A stretch of DNA of 64,000 nt from Bagarius yarrelli (GCA_005784505.1 VCAZ01000122.1:678284-742283); one strand, 5' to 3'. Shown: positions 1 through 12,800, counted from the stretch's first letter. Program-made: numbers and translations. Notes: a model not told the origin generated them from the sequence alone.

Positions 1-526
1 CTAGAATCAAGGAGAAGACAAGACAGTGGTGAGACTAGCTATTAAGTATGGTTTAGAGACGGTGGTAAGACCAGCTATGATGTATGGTTTAGAGACAGTG
101 GTGAGACAGCTATGATGTCTGGTTTAGAGACAGTGGTAAGACCAGCTATGATGTACGGTTTAGAGACAGTGGTGAGACCAGCTATGATGTATGGTTTAGA
201 GACGGTGGTAAGACCAGCTATGATGTACGGTTTAGAGACAGTGGTAAGACCAGCTATGATGTACGGTTTAGAGACAGTGGTGAGACCAGCTATGATGTAC
301 GGTTTAGAGACAGTGGTGAGACCAGCTATGATGTATGGTTTAGAGACAGTGGTGAGACCAGCTATGATGTATGGTTTAGAGACAGTGGTGAGACCAGCTA
401 TGATGTATGGTTTAGAGACAGTGATGAGACCAGCTATGATGTATGGTTAAGAGACAGTGGTGAGACCAGCTATGATGTATGGTTTAGAGACAGTGGTGAG
501 ACCAGCTATGATGTATGGTTTAGAGA
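1..526. repeat. 36-bp minisatellite, about 14 copies
   Basis: Direct tandem repeats of a 36-base unit containing tatggtttagagacagtggt, followed by a gagaccagctatgatg-type half. Copies differ by a few substitutions (gtggta/gtggtg, tacgg/tatgg), and one copy carries gtgatg. The first copies are more divergent and the array may extend left of the window. Because 36 is a multiple of 3 the array stays open in one frame and mimics a protein of 12-residue repeats. That frame stops at one mutated unit (gtttag to gttaag), and no exon signals surround it. Confidence 0.95.
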
Positions 527-1029
527 GGTTTTCTTACAATAATAAAATATCTAAAGTCTATTATGTGTGTAATGTTTGAAATTTATCCTTAGACATCATC
601 TAGATATAGACACACAGTTTATAAGAATTTGTGTGATAAAATAAAATGAGGCCATTACTTTCACCTCTGCTAAATAAACACGGTGAGGAAAAAGGTCAGA
701 AATATTTTTATCTGTGTTTGGAAGGTGAACAAGAGAACGAGAGAGGTGACACTATTAGAAGCTGTGGCATCTGGAACATCAAGCACATTAAACAATAAGG
801 TGACATGAGTGCAGGTCATACACTAAATAACATGGGACCTTTCTACAAAGTGTACAAATCTGGGGTCCTACAGGGCCCAGATACGCCCCCACCACCACCA
901 CATTTGTTGTGGTCCTCTGCACAATACAGTGAAAATGTAATTTTAGATCTATGTTTATTCATATCATATTTGATAATAAAGGTTGCCTTTAAAACTAAAA
1001 TCCTCCTTAGTTATTCAGGTAGATTAAGA

Positions 1030-1124
1030 TTATTTGTTCGATTCCCCTCTAACAGAACATTACGTTTATTATAGCATTCCTTGGTGATGATCAGGTTATA
1101 CCGCCTGCCAACCAGCAAGAAAAT
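1030..1124 (+). repeat. Dispersed repeat, copy 1
   Basis: About 95 bases that align, at roughly 80 percent by eye, with 4951-5045 in snapc1 intron 2. Both contain ggtgatgatcaggt followed by gccaaccagcaagaa. Same orientation, about 3.9 kb apart. The family is not one I recognise. Confidence 0.7.
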
Positions 1125-2359
1125 TCATGCAGACAACAGAATGATCAAACGGTGAAACGGGAACGAGAAAGAAAAATTTAAACAACAGAAAACGAGTAAT
1201 GATTTTTTGGATTTTTTTTCTGTTTGTCCCATCTGTCATTTTTTAATAGTTTATGATTCTTTTGTAAATAAAAGTTTATCGGAATAAAATAATCAACTAA
1301 TTGAACATAAGGAGGGAAAATAATACATTTAAATTATCTTAGAATTAACACAAAGTGGGAGTCACTCTGGAACCTGGAGTTTTCTGTTACACACTGATAT
1401 AAAGGGATTATTATTATTTTATTGATTACCCAATCAGGAAATAACACAAATACACAATTATTCTTATAATTAAATATAATATACAATATGCTTTTTTAAT
1501 GATTTCTTCGACACATAACCGTTTGTCTGTGCCGTTTGCTTTCCTTGAAACGACATTTCCATTGGTGATATGTTAGGACAGGGACAGGGACACCTGACAC
1601 ATAGCAGAGGGCCAGAAAAAGCCACGTGACCTCTGACCCTGCAGAATTCCAGGAGAGTAAAGGCTCAAAATAGAAAGGAACAGCAGCGGCGAGAGGAAAA
1701 ATAACGGGCAAACGAAAGAGGCATAACATGGCAACCGCTATCGATTTTCCACAGATTCTTATTGAACATAATAAAGAAACACTTACAAAACAACACACAC
1801 ATTAATACTAACATTACTTATATTGTCTGCATCACATTGTATTAAGTTTTTAAAGGTATAAAAGATATATACAGTATAATCTATTCTATAGATTTATATT
1901 TATATTACTGATGTCATAAATAAAGGATTTGTTATAGTCACGTGACTCAATGTCGCCGTGAATGCAAATAAAGTATACAATATTTAATCCTGGTATTGTC
2001 ATTATGTTAATCATGCAATATTTGTCCACCTGATTAAACCGGGGAAAAAACATCAAAAAACATACTTATGATATAAAAACTTTTAATTTTGAGCTTCTTA
2101 AACTGAAGTAAAATTCTTTATTAGGGCCGCATTCATAACACTGTACAGAATAAAACTAACGCGCTTTCTCACATTTTACTGCACAAAAAAACTCTTTTTT
2201 AAGAAACCTAAAAATTAAAATATTTAAATTAATATTATTATTATTATTATTATTATTATATACTTACATGTCGGAACAGTTAGCAACGTTTCCACTTTTC
2301 AATAAACATCAACTGTAAATGCCGCTTCTGAATAAACATAGTTTGGTGCGCTTGACACT

Positions 2360-2458
2360 CCACCCCCACCCCCACACAGATCCACCTCCCTAACCCGACT
2401 ACCCCCCACCCCCCCACCCCACCCCACCCCACCACACCACCCCACACACACACACACA
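2360..2458. repeat. C-rich low-complexity tract, G-quadruplex potential on minus strand
   Basis: Runs of 3-7 cytosines separated by single A or AC, then ccacaccaccccacacacac. The minus strand therefore has more than four G-runs with 1-3 nt loops. Confidence 0.85.
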
Positions 2459-3912
2459 GCTGCACGCTCGCATCCTCACTATGGCAAGCTGAAAGTATCA
2501 AAAATCGTTCTTGTAAAACCCACGCAGAATTTTTTTTGCGTAAAAAAAATTACATTCAGTGTAAAATAATTATTGTTGTTAGTTTATTTAAGTTGTCTAT
2601 TTTTGCATATTATATGTAAGATTTTAATAGACAAATCGTAACTATTTGTAACTATTGTAATGCATCCCTTTACAAAAAAATAAATAAAATAGTGTAAAAT
2701 TCCTTGCCAGTCCACCAAAAGCAAACCCTAGAAATTATTTTTGGGCCATGCACTTTATGTTAGGGGTGGGAATCTATTTTACCATCCGATCCGATTCCGA
2801 GAGTCAAAATCCGATTCCAGAATCTACACTTTTTCCCCCTAATTCTTCCGCTGTGTAAATACATGTTTACATATTTACATTTTAACCAGAATTGGTTTTT
2901 GTGCTGTTTGCTTATAGTTGGAATTTCTGTATGACATCCATCTTTAAAAAGATGATTTGGTTTCATAAATTTTCTTTTATTAATAAAGTCGTGTTTAGGA
3001 TAAAAAAAAAAACATTAAAACGTCAGATTATTATAACAATTATGAAAAACACTTAAATAACGCTGTAAGGACCCACAGTACCGCGCCTCAATCACCTGCA
3101 ACAGTGTGTGAAACCCTGTGTTATCCACCACGGAAAACCGCCACAAATCCCTGGCAATAAAACCGCCACTGACCGAGTGATTCACTACGCCTTTACCCCC
3201 TGTCTTGTGATTGGTTGTTCTCTATTGCCTTCAGGTGTTTCTTAATTAATTAACAGGTTCTTCCTTATATATAGTTTGTATATATAAACCCCTGTATTTC
3301 AGCTTTGCTGCTTTTTGCAAAGTTCTTTTGGAGAAACAATATGTGATGTCCTATCGATAAACTGTCTAGAAATGTTTTACTATTTATTCCCGTAAAACAA
3401 AACGTTATGAGCGGATAATAAGACTATAAAGTATATTATTAACGCATGAACTTCGAGCCACAAATATAATTTACAAAATAACCTGTAAATAACTAAACGT
3501 ATCAATATGAAATAACTTGAATTAAACTAAACCTTAAATCATTCAATTAGTTTGGTATGTCCCGCTCCAACGTTGAATTTTGTTTGTCGGCCACCGTAGA
3601 AACGCGACAGCTCTCGTTATACTTTGATTATTTTTTTTATATGCGATTATGTACAAAATAAGTACACACATCTCACGTTATTAAAAAACTACCATTATTT
3701 TATAAGACAAATAAAACACTTAAATGCCTCTGAGCGCCGTTTTAGCTAGAATGTTTAAAACGGTGTTTAGTTTGACATTTACTGACGCTTTCAAGGCAAA
3801 AAAAAAAAAATATGCCAGCTGTAAAACCCATATTTTTTTGGACAATTATTATTTTTGATTTTTTCGGCTTGCTATGGAATTAAAACGCTTTAACCGGGTG
3901 TTTCTAATCAGG

Positions 3913-3928
3913 CCACCAGATGGCAGTG
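3913..3928 (+). promoter_or_regulatory. CTCF-like motif upstream of snapc1
   Basis: ccaccagatggcagtg fits the vertebrate CTCF core CCASYAGRKGGCRS at every position. It lies about 190 bases upstream of the snapc1 start codon. Motif match only; occupancy is inferred. Confidence 0.5.
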
Positions 3929-4101
3929 CAACACTGAAGTCTGTAAACAGTCGGTTTTTGCGAAGTAACAGCTCCACACCGGCAGGTGGTGGAAATGCAC
4001 CAACGCCATTAAATCCGAAAAAAGAAGAAGAAGCAGCACTAGCAGCAGCTCCTCCTCCTCCAGTTGAAATGTGGTAATGTTTTGGTGGTTAAGCCGCTGA
4101 A

Positions 4102-4851
4102 ATGGATTATTTTAAACAGACTTTAAAGAGCGACTGTGAGGATTTACTCGGTCGTTTTCAGACCACGGCGTCTGTGCGGTTTGAGGAGTTTTCCTGCCTG
4201 TGGAGAGAAATGAAATTCTCAACTATTTATTAGTGAGTAGCGCCGGATGCGTTTCCATTAAACTGTCCGGCCATTTCTAAACTTTAAGAGTGAAACACCG
4301 CGTTATAGTATTTATTATAGAACTGTTATACTGACTCTCTCTCTCACTCACTGTCTCTCTCTCACTTTTTCTCTCTCGCTCTTTCTCCTTTCTTTCTCGC
4401 TCTTTTTTTTCTCTTTCTCTTTTTCACTCTCCCCTCTCTCTCTCACGCGCTCCTCTTTTTTCTTTTGTCTGTCTGTCTGTCTGTCTTTCCCTCTCTGTTT
4501 CTCTCTCACTGTCTCTCTCTCACTCTCTGTCTCTCTTTTCCTGTCTTTCGCTCTTTTTCTCATTTCTTTCCTGCTCTTTTTTCCCTCTCTCTCTCTCTCT
4601 CGTTCTCTTTAACTCTCCCCTCTCTCTCACGCTCTCCTCTCTTACCTTTGTCTGTCTGTCTCTCTCTTTTATAGTGGGATGTCGGAGAGCAGTGAAAGGA
4701 GGCTGTTCACTCGTTCTGCTCTGTCTATCGCCTCTCCGTATCTTCACTCTCCGTACTCCTTTCAGATTCGTGTTGGAGGTCTTTACCTGCTCTACAGCCT
4801 CTATAGCACTCAGCTCAACACTCCTAAAGAGCGGGTAAAACCACACGATCT

Positions 4852-4887
<36 letters not shown>

Positions 4888-7800
4888 GCTCACCGCTTAT
4901 CATCAACGCACAACAAGACATCAGGGGGCCCCCAGACTACCACCTTAATTATTAGTTCAATTCCCTATTAATAGAACGCTGCATTTATCATAATGTTCCA
5001 TGGTGATGATCAGGTGATACCACACGCCAACCAGCAAGAAGAGTCGATTCACAATCCAGAACGATTATTGTTATATATTATTATTAATTTATGTATAACA
5101 GGTTGTATTTTGGTGCAGATCCGTGTCGCTCTGAAGGACTGGGCCGACCTGATGCGATTCGAGCAGGACGCTGTTAATGCGCTTCACTATGACGTGGCGT
5201 ACGTCCTGAGGAAACTGCTGCATGAGAAAGCGTTCAGCTTCACAGCCATGCCGGAAACGGTACGAGTCCAAATTTTTTATCTTTTCTACTGCAAATAGAT
5301 CAGTGATTAGAACCAAATCTTTATATGTAGTGCTGACGTACTTTACATTACGGGTCTCTCTTTGTCAAATCTTGGCTAATTTAATTAAAGGACTTCGTTC
5401 AATATCTTTAACTTAAACTGCTATGCAACATGGCAACTTTTGTTATTTGTTTAAAATTCATTCATTAGACAATACAATCCTAACACTTGTGTAATTTGTA
5501 CCTTGTGATGTTCCATAAATTATAGTATTGATCTCGAGTTTTTAAACCAGCAAGTCTGATTCATTATAAATGTCTTTAATTCTGCGTCTTTTTCATGACC
5601 CCTGTTTTGCCGTGTGTCTTGGACACAGCTGTATTTTCAGGTGAAGAAAAAACGGGTGGAGCGGAGGAAGCGGCCATGCGAGTCGTTTGTAGATCGACCG
5701 TCACGACCTCAGGAGCTCATCAAGGCCGAAGTGCTCGAGGTGAAGTGCTTATCAGACGGCTAAAGATCAGATTCTGCACACTACAGCACACAGGAACATT
5801 TCTCTCATTAATATTATCATTAGGGACCAGCTTATTATTAGTGTAAGGGTTAGGCATGATTAATCGATGATGGATAATCGATCATTATATTTTTCAAATA
5901 TTTTTCCGTCTTATTTAATTCTGCTTAAGTTTTATAATTATTTATCATAAAATAGGAAAAATGTACTTGAAAGTAACAAAAAGGTGTCTAAGCTGCTTCT
6001 TCTGGTTATATGGTTTGAAAGCCATTTTTGTGAAACAAAAAAGAAGTAAATTATTCACACGTTCACACATGATTTAAATAAGTTTTGCCACATAAGTCTA
6101 TCTATTTTGATGACATAATTTCTACATCATTCGATTGATAATTTATTGACTGTCCCTTAGTAAGATGCAGCTAAACCCTGCATGAAAGTCTGCTGAATAT
6201 TCATCGTAAAACCAACGTTAACACAGTTAAAAAAGGCTGCTGTAAAGTCAATAATTCAAACCCGCAACAATCAAAAAAAGTTGCCCAAAATCCTGGTAGA
6301 ACAGAATAAACATTTCATTATGCAGCCAGAAAGTAATATTAGAAAAAAGTAAAGTTTAACTTTTAATTAATCATTAAATTTCCTGATTAATCGTTAATCT
6401 GTTTCTGTGTATGTTAGTAAGTGGGTCAGCTCATATATCACATGGTTTTGTGTGTGTTATGTTTTTAGGAGCTGGCAAATGTTCATGAACATTATGAAAA
6501 GTTGAAGAAGTCGGTTGTGCTGGAGTCTCCTCAGTCTGATCTGAGTCTCATCAAACAGAACCTGGTGCCCAAACTGCACAGCGCCGTCCTCACTTACTAC
6601 AGCTCGCAGCGGAAACACACGGTGAGGGTTTACTGAGTGTGTGATAAATCCACAGCACACTGCTGATAACTGCTGCACTGACACGGTGTGTGTGTGTGTC
6701 TGTCTGTCTGTCTGTCTGTGCATGTAGGACTTTGACAGTCAGAGTGATCGAGACGCAGGAGAAGGAACATCAAGTCAGGACGAGGTGAGATAAAAAATAA
6801 ACCATGATGTAATTATTGTTAATGTAGTGTTTCATTTTCTTTTATTTTTTATCACTTCTCCGCACAGTTATTATAGGTATCATTATCATCGTATAATTAT
6901 ATCACATTTGGGAATTGGATCATCAGACACTTTAAACATTCCTTAATATAGTAATGAACCTCCGTGTCTCAAACGTGGATCGACAGAAATATCGGTTATC
7001 AGCAAGAATCCGTACTGAAAAACATGACATCTCTGAGGGTCATCTGACAAAAACCAACCAATTGGCTTCCTCGTTTTTCTTGTTACTCTGAAACCGCAGC
7101 AGTAAAAAAAAGAGGAGCAGCTCATCGGTTTGGTTATTTAAATGAATTTTGCAGCAAGGTGAAAATCCATTGCTGAAATTTCCTTGGTGTAATATTCCTG
7201 TAGTATCTTTGCTTTAGAACGTATGCGACAGAGCGCTTTGTGTGCAGCCTTGTGATGCCATCTAGTGGTGTGTCTTTAAATTTCTCATACCTCTTTGTAG
7301 TAATAAATTTTAATTTATACCTTTACTACATTTATAGTATATTAACGACAGTCCAGCACTGTTTTATTCAGGCTGTTTTATTTACACCTTTTGGTTTTGG
7401 TAAGATTGACTGACCTGTGTGTCTAAAAGCATTTATTAGATTTTCTTAGATGTAAAGTTTATGACAAGACTGAATGATGATGATGATGATGATGATGATT
7501 TCTCTCCTGCAGAGTTTTCTGAGAGCTCAGCTTCTGGCCTCCATCAAATCCAGGTCGTACTCTCAGGCTGTGGAGGTGTGTATTAATCACACTTACATTT
7601 TAATATTAGAATTCCACTTAGATGCAATGAATAGATTTTATAATAATTACACATTTCCTATTACTATTAATGAGAATTTGTACCTACTTAACCTAAAGGT
7701 ACCATAAACACCCTACCCGCGGGCGTCAGCTCCTACTCCTTGAAGAATCAGTTTATGACTCTGCTTCGTTACAGACCTCTGAAAATCGAATAGAAATTAC

Positions 7801-8662
7801 AATCAATGGCAGATCTATAAAACAGTAAATGATTCTTTTTTTTCCACCCCTATAAGACCCATAGAATTATTCGATATCTCATCCTTTTAGAACAGGAAAA
7901 TTTGGCTCTTAAAATAGAAATGAGTTTGGATGTGAAACATTTTAAAGCACAGATCTGCAGTATTTTACCCTTATGATCACAAACAGAAGCAGGAGGCGAT
8001 TTTAACATTGTTTTTGCAATCAGGCTTCAAAGTCTCGGCGTCACAGACAAGTCGAGGTGACGTCATCAGATCAAGACACGGACTCCGCGCAGCACGGCCA
8101 GAAGTTCAGGAGACCGCCGTCTCTTAAATCACGCACCAAATCACGCTTTATGACACAAGGTGAGAGAGGAATGACCAAAAACACAGTTTGAGTCTGTGTC
8201 TAAGTCCGAAGAAACATAATTAGTGAATAATTAGTTTAATCTAAGATTTAAAAATCAACTGGTGATCTCAAGTGAGAAACCATGATGTCTTTAGTTTTAG
8301 TCTAAAGAGATGCTGCAGTGAAGTCCAGACCTTCTGCAGGTCTTCTAAAACTAGTCTGTTTTAGCTGTGAAATAGCTGTACGATGCTGATTGACAGCTTT
8401 CTGGTCCAATAGGAATCCAGGACACAGAGCTGCAAAATGCAACTCACTTATGGCGCCTTACTACACTGGAAGGAGAAAAGACTGGAGGTAAGAAAAATCA
8501 GACAGCTGAATTATACTGACTTATCAGATCCTTTTTTTTGTCTGTCTGTTTTTGTTGATGTTACTGACAGTGTGTGTGTGTGTTTTATTATTTTTTTCTT
8601 GTTTAGCAGAAAAGAAGAAGAGAAGATTTAATTGGAAAGAGCGTGGGGGCAGTAAACGCTAA
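4102..8662 (+). CDS. snapc1: snRNA-activating protein complex subunit 1 (SNAPc1/SNAP43)
   Basis: Subunit of SNAPc, the nuclear complex that binds the proximal sequence element of snRNA genes and supports their transcription by RNA polymerases II and III. Ten coding exons join in frame: 4102-4232, 4675-4834, 5119-5259, 5629-5739, 6469-6621, 6728-6784, 7513-7575, 8024-8159, 8413-8487 and 8607-8662, all GT-AG, giving about 360 aa (human about 368). The N-terminal half is the conserved SNAPc-assembly part: DCEDLLGRFQ and SVRFEEF in exon 1, SPYSFQIRVGGLYLLYSLY in exon 2, IRVALKDW and AFSFTAMP in exon 3. Later exons are less conserved, but ASKSRRHRQV in exon 8 matches the family's basic C-terminal region. 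The C-terminus is Lys/Arg-rich and ends GGSKR. The start follows an in-frame pattern like the human one. The exon 10 acceptor could be 8607 or 8610. Intron 1 is almost entirely pyrimidine microsatellite. Confidence 0.93.
4333..4668. repeat. CT/TCTG compound microsatellite filling snapc1 intron 1
   Basis: Nearly continuous pyrimidines (tctctc, tttctc, tctgtctg units) from about 100 bases after the donor at 4233 to the acceptor at 4674. Repetitive Arg/Glu/Lys or Ser/Leu ORFs across it are artefacts of the repeat. Confidence 0.9.
4951..5045 (+). repeat. Dispersed repeat, copy 2 (snapc1 intron 2)
   Basis: Second copy of the element at 1030-1124, with the same ggtgatgatcaggt ... gccaaccagcaagaa core. 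It lies between exons 2 and 3. Confidence 0.7.
7257..7270 (-). promoter_or_regulatory. CTCF-like motif in snapc1 intron 6
   Basis: gccatctagtggtg; the reverse complement, CACCACTAGATGGC, fits the CTCF core CCASYAGRKGGC. Motif match only. Confidence 0.4.
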
Positions 8663-9150
8663 CCAACACAGCTTGATCGGACAGGCTTATGGACCAGTCT
8701 AATGTTGCGGGTTGACGATTACGAGACATGTCTATACAAACAGCATGCATGTTGTCGCATCTGATTACAGGAACAGTAACTGACTAATTGGACAGAATTG
8801 TGTTGAGGTCTCACTTCTGTCAAATATTTGACATTTATATACACTTCCGTTGGGCCTGTAAGAGAAGACACATGATTGGACAGATTTGTGACTGGTAATG
8901 TGGAACATGCAGTTGTCTGATGCATGTCAGGACTTATCTGATTAGACAAGCTGATAACAAGACGTGTTTCATTGAAAGGGGTTGTAACAGCGTGTGTCTG
9001 ATTGGACAGGCATGTAGCTGGTTGTGTTTGCTCGGACAGACTTGTGACAGATCACTACTGATTCTACAGCCTAATGACATGTCAGTGTTTGATTAAACAG
9101 GTCTATTACAAGTCACATCCGATTAGCTGAGCGTGTGGCGGGTGCTGTTA
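8663..9150. repeat. Decayed ~31-bp minisatellite after the snapc1 stop codon
   Basis: Variants of ctgattggacag recur at about 8675, 8784, 8873, 8937, 8998, 9030, 9058, 9089 and 9120. The spacings are close to 30 or multiples of it. Each core is followed by a version of gcttgtgacaagtcat. The units are heavily diverged. The array begins immediately after the stop, so it probably forms part of the 3' UTR. Confidence 0.7.
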
Positions 9151-9539
9151 GCAGAAATAATTGAAGGGAAAGATTGAAAAGATGTGTTTTAATGTTTAAT
9201 GCTTTTATTTTAAAATCCCAAATTGGATCATGCTGCAAAAGAGAAAAAAAATGTTTTTATTGTTGTTCACATGTATAAAATGAGTGTTGGAGAAATGCGA
9301 TAATAAGAAAATATTATTTTTTGCATTGTTAATCATTTAAAGAAAGTTTACGCTTTTATACAGGTTTTTATTTCCATGTCGATGAGAAAATGTTTCTGTT
9401 ACACCTCATGACCTTTTTTGCAGTAAATTTGGTAAATAATTGTTACACTTTGCCTTATTTTATACAACAATCTAATCCAAAGTCACTACTGCGCAAACCA
9501 GAAATGACATATGAACACAAACACGTGCGTCTGATCTAA
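9151..9539. other. Intergenic, snapc1 to syt16
   Basis: AT-rich sequence without a recognisable gene. No canonical AATAAA was seen close to the snapc1 stop, so the 3' end of snapc1 cannot be placed. Confidence 0.5.
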
Positions 9540-9817
9540 AATCTCATGCATAAAGTAAACCTGGGCACATGGGGCCGCACTGGGTGGTGTGTCTGTTGTG
9601 CGCATGCGTGTTGGAGGCAGATTGCGCGCACCGCGTCACAGTGGTGAAGAATCTCACTGCATCTGCAGCAATGATCAAGTCGGGATGCAGGAAAAGAACT
9701 GATGCATCATCATCTTCATACAGCTAAACAAAACTGAGAATAAACGCAAATAAATACAAAGGCAAAGTACTGAGCAGAGCGGAGTGAAAAGCCAGCGAGT
9801 TTCCATCTGATTTAATA
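9540..9817 (+). promoter_or_regulatory. Probable syt16 promoter / 5' UTR with NRF1-like site
   Basis: A short GC-richer stretch in AT-rich surroundings. It contains tgcgcatgcgtg (9599-9610), close to the NRF1 palindrome YGCGCAYGCGCR, and further CpGs (gcgcgcaccgcgtc). It ends at the syt16 start codon. The transcription start is not determined. Confidence 0.45.
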
Positions 9818-12800
9818 ATGGCAGCCGACAGTAAGTTACTCGTTTATTCTGTTTATTACAAAGATACTTCATTATGTGATGATTAAAAAAAAAAATTATT
9901 ATTTAATGATTTGCATCGTAATATACAGCATGCAATATAATAAACAGTGATGGTGGGCACGTGCACGTGTAGTCTGCGCGTTCATGTGTCTGCGCAGCTT
10001 TTCTTTCTGTCTCTCTCTCTCTCTTTATGACAAGTGTCCTCTTGCCAACTTGTTGGCTGTCTTTCTGTCTGTTTCTTCTCTCCAGCTTTGTGTTGACTTT
10101 ACGTCACACCGTAAAACCCTGGTTTCTGATTGGTTAGCTGTGTTGATCGGTTCTTTTAATTTAAAATCTAACGTTTATAATGTCTCAGTATGTAAATATT
10201 GTTCAGTGCATGGAGAATATTAAGTTAAAATCACAAAATATACTCGTAAATATACTTTTTTGATGTAGTTAAATCTTTCATATATAAAAATACAAAGAAA
10301 AAAGTTAATACTTCTTTTGTTTTTATAATCATTAATTATTTTTCTCTTTTATTATAAGCATGATTCAGTTTTGTCATCAATTAATCAAAAATTATAAGAA
10401 CAATTAATCAGTGTTTCAATTCGATAATTGGAAATATCGTGTTATACGTGTTCTAACTAATCAATAAAACAAGGGAATCGCTTTAACTTTTTAAAAATGC
10501 CAAACAATTTATAAAATTTATAAATTTTTAAGTACAGATTATATTTATTTGTAATATATTTTTTTATTAATTATTTATGTAGTTATGTTGTTGATTGCAT
10601 TTACTACGATGATTTACCATCAGCAAGCTGTCTGCTCATATTGAATAGAATTGAATAGAACTTTTTTTTTTTTTTAATCTTAAAGCAATAAATAAAATAA
10701 TAAAATAAAATAAATGTAAAAAAAACTTGCACAGGATAGTTTTGTAAAACCTGCGCACACTGGACTAAATCTGTACTCAAGTAAAAGTACATGTAGTTAA
10801 AGTAATGGTTAAGTATCTGATGAAAATTAGGGTAATTAGTTACTAGTTCTGATTAACACGTGGCAAAAACCCTGAATTTCAAACTACTCGGCGAGTTTTT
10901 ACATACCGTCTCATCCAAAGTCTCTCTGTTCTGATTATATAAAACAGGTTAAAGTAAAGTAAAGTCAATCTCAGTCTTGTAATTGGACACACTAACATCA
11001 CACCACCTGTCATTTACAATCAAATACTAAACACACTCCGATGTTTTTCAGACAGTTAAACCATGTCGATATTTTTCTGCCTCTTAAGATCAGCTCCTTT
11101 ATATTAAATATACTTTATTTAAAAATTAAGTACATGCATTATTTAGGTAGGAATAAAACAAAATACAATCCTGTGTTGATTTTGTGTGGATGTTCTACAG
11201 TTTAGTCAGGTGTCCGGATTGTTGTTTAAATGCAGGACGTCCCAGTTTGCTATTTAGTTTTGTGTTAAATGGATGTAAAATGTGCAGATGTTTATAACAG
11301 ATGTTTATTCATGAATGTGTGTTAGTTTGTAGGTTCACAAGATTATCTGTCGTTGCTTGCACGAGTGCATATGAGGAAAAATATTCGGACAGTGTGAAAA
11401 TGTGGTTTTGTGCTAATAGATACTGGATTATTATTATTATTATTATAAGGGTTTAAATAGGCGTCATTTTCACACTTATCGCTATAAGTGTTTTTTCAGG
11501 TTGGAACTGAAATTCTTGTATGTCAGTACGTTATGTTGCACACAGCATTCATCGCATTATGAAACACACACTCCTGTCATAATCTTATATTTACTACCAT
11601 TTGACAGTAACGGAAGTTTTTTCACAAAAAAATAACAGTAAAAGTACACATCATTGAATATACTTTAAAAGTAAAAGTCACCTTTAAAATTACTCAAGTA
11701 AATCTAACAAAGTAAACATACTTATTCTTATTTTCTCCTATTGAGCACTAAATTCCAGTCCTGTGCTACAGCGCCACACTGGTTAATCTGCGCTGTTGCG
11801 GTTTTTACATCAAGTCAAATGAGACAAAATTCAAGGCATTTGGTTACATCACATTTCTTTAGGGTTAATTTACATTTTCCCTCTGCGCTATTATATGTGA
11901 CGGAAAAATGATGGGCAGCTGTAGTATGAAATTTTAGCCAATTTAAAGAAGCCTGTGTCTGAGCAATAAATCTATAATATCTGTTATGCTGAGATCTCTT
12001 TAAAATCATGTTATAATTACAGATGGTAAAACTCCTCATTAATGTATTAATAGAAGATTGTAACTTAAACCATCGACACCCCACATTTACGGTAGAAGGT
12101 TAAATTCTCTACCTGGAAACTTAACAAAGTAGTTGATTACTGTGGAATTGGTAGCTTAGTGATAAAAAGTGGCTTCTGCTTTTATTGAGAATTTGTCACG
12201 GTATGAATCGTGCACTATGTTTGCACTTTTGTGTGTGTGTGTGTGTGTGTGTGAAAATGAGTATCACCGTTTTCAGCTTTTTCATCATTTCCCTGTACTG
12301 TGTCTGACTTTCTGTGAACATTCACTTCAGCACGAAAGTAAAAGCATGAAGAGCCATGAATAGTTATTAGCTGCGATGTGATGTGGTCTGAGCTCTAATT
12401 GAGTCATAATGGCCTCCATTGAAATGTTCACCTCGCCTCTTTATGTTCCGTGTCCTGTGTATTATGTTTCTGCTGCGGATAAAAGCAGTATTATTGTTTT
12501 ATCGTGCACTTGAGGGTCTGACTGACTGGAGTAAGACTTACGAGAAATATTCAGGATCTTTATTTACAATGAAACTGAAAGACTGCTGCAGACAACGGTA
12601 TCTTCAAATACTAGAATAGGAACAATCTTTATATTTATAGGGTGCATAATACCGTGTTTATCAGCAGCTTGTGAGTCATTTGTCAAATTTGAGAGTCAAA
12701 TAAACAAATCTTTTCCTGAAAGATTAAGTGCTCATTTGTTCAATAAAAGGATAAACATTTTGTGCCAAGGAATCATGTAAATGAATTTGTTTAAATGAGA

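Larger units (their letters stand above)
527..3912. other. AT-rich intergenic region upstream of snapc1
   Basis: No exon, conserved protein segment or RNA gene could be recognised here. It holds long A/T tracts, a short (tta)n run near 2237-2260, a C-rich tract at 2360-2458, a copy of a dispersed repeat at 1030-1124, and a segment near 2763-2830 (ccgattccgaga-like) that looks like a decayed MITE end. Short ORFs are AT-rich and have no coding character. Confidence 0.6.

Noticed and set aside
112..450. 112-codon ORF with 12-residue repeats
   Set aside because: Produced by the minisatellite whose unit is a multiple of 3; no exon signals or homologue recognised.
1..526. CRISPR-like array of 36-base direct repeats
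   Set aside because: The repeats are contiguous with no unique spacers, and the genome is vertebrate. It is a minisatellite.
3874..4077. 67-codon ORF just upstream of snapc1
   Set aside because: Pro/Ala-rich end arises from a gaa/gca/cct run; no homologue recognised and no join to snapc1. Could be 5' UTR.
4348..4921. Arg/Glu/Lys-rich minus-strand ORFs
   Set aside because: Translations of the CT microsatellite in snapc1 intron 1.
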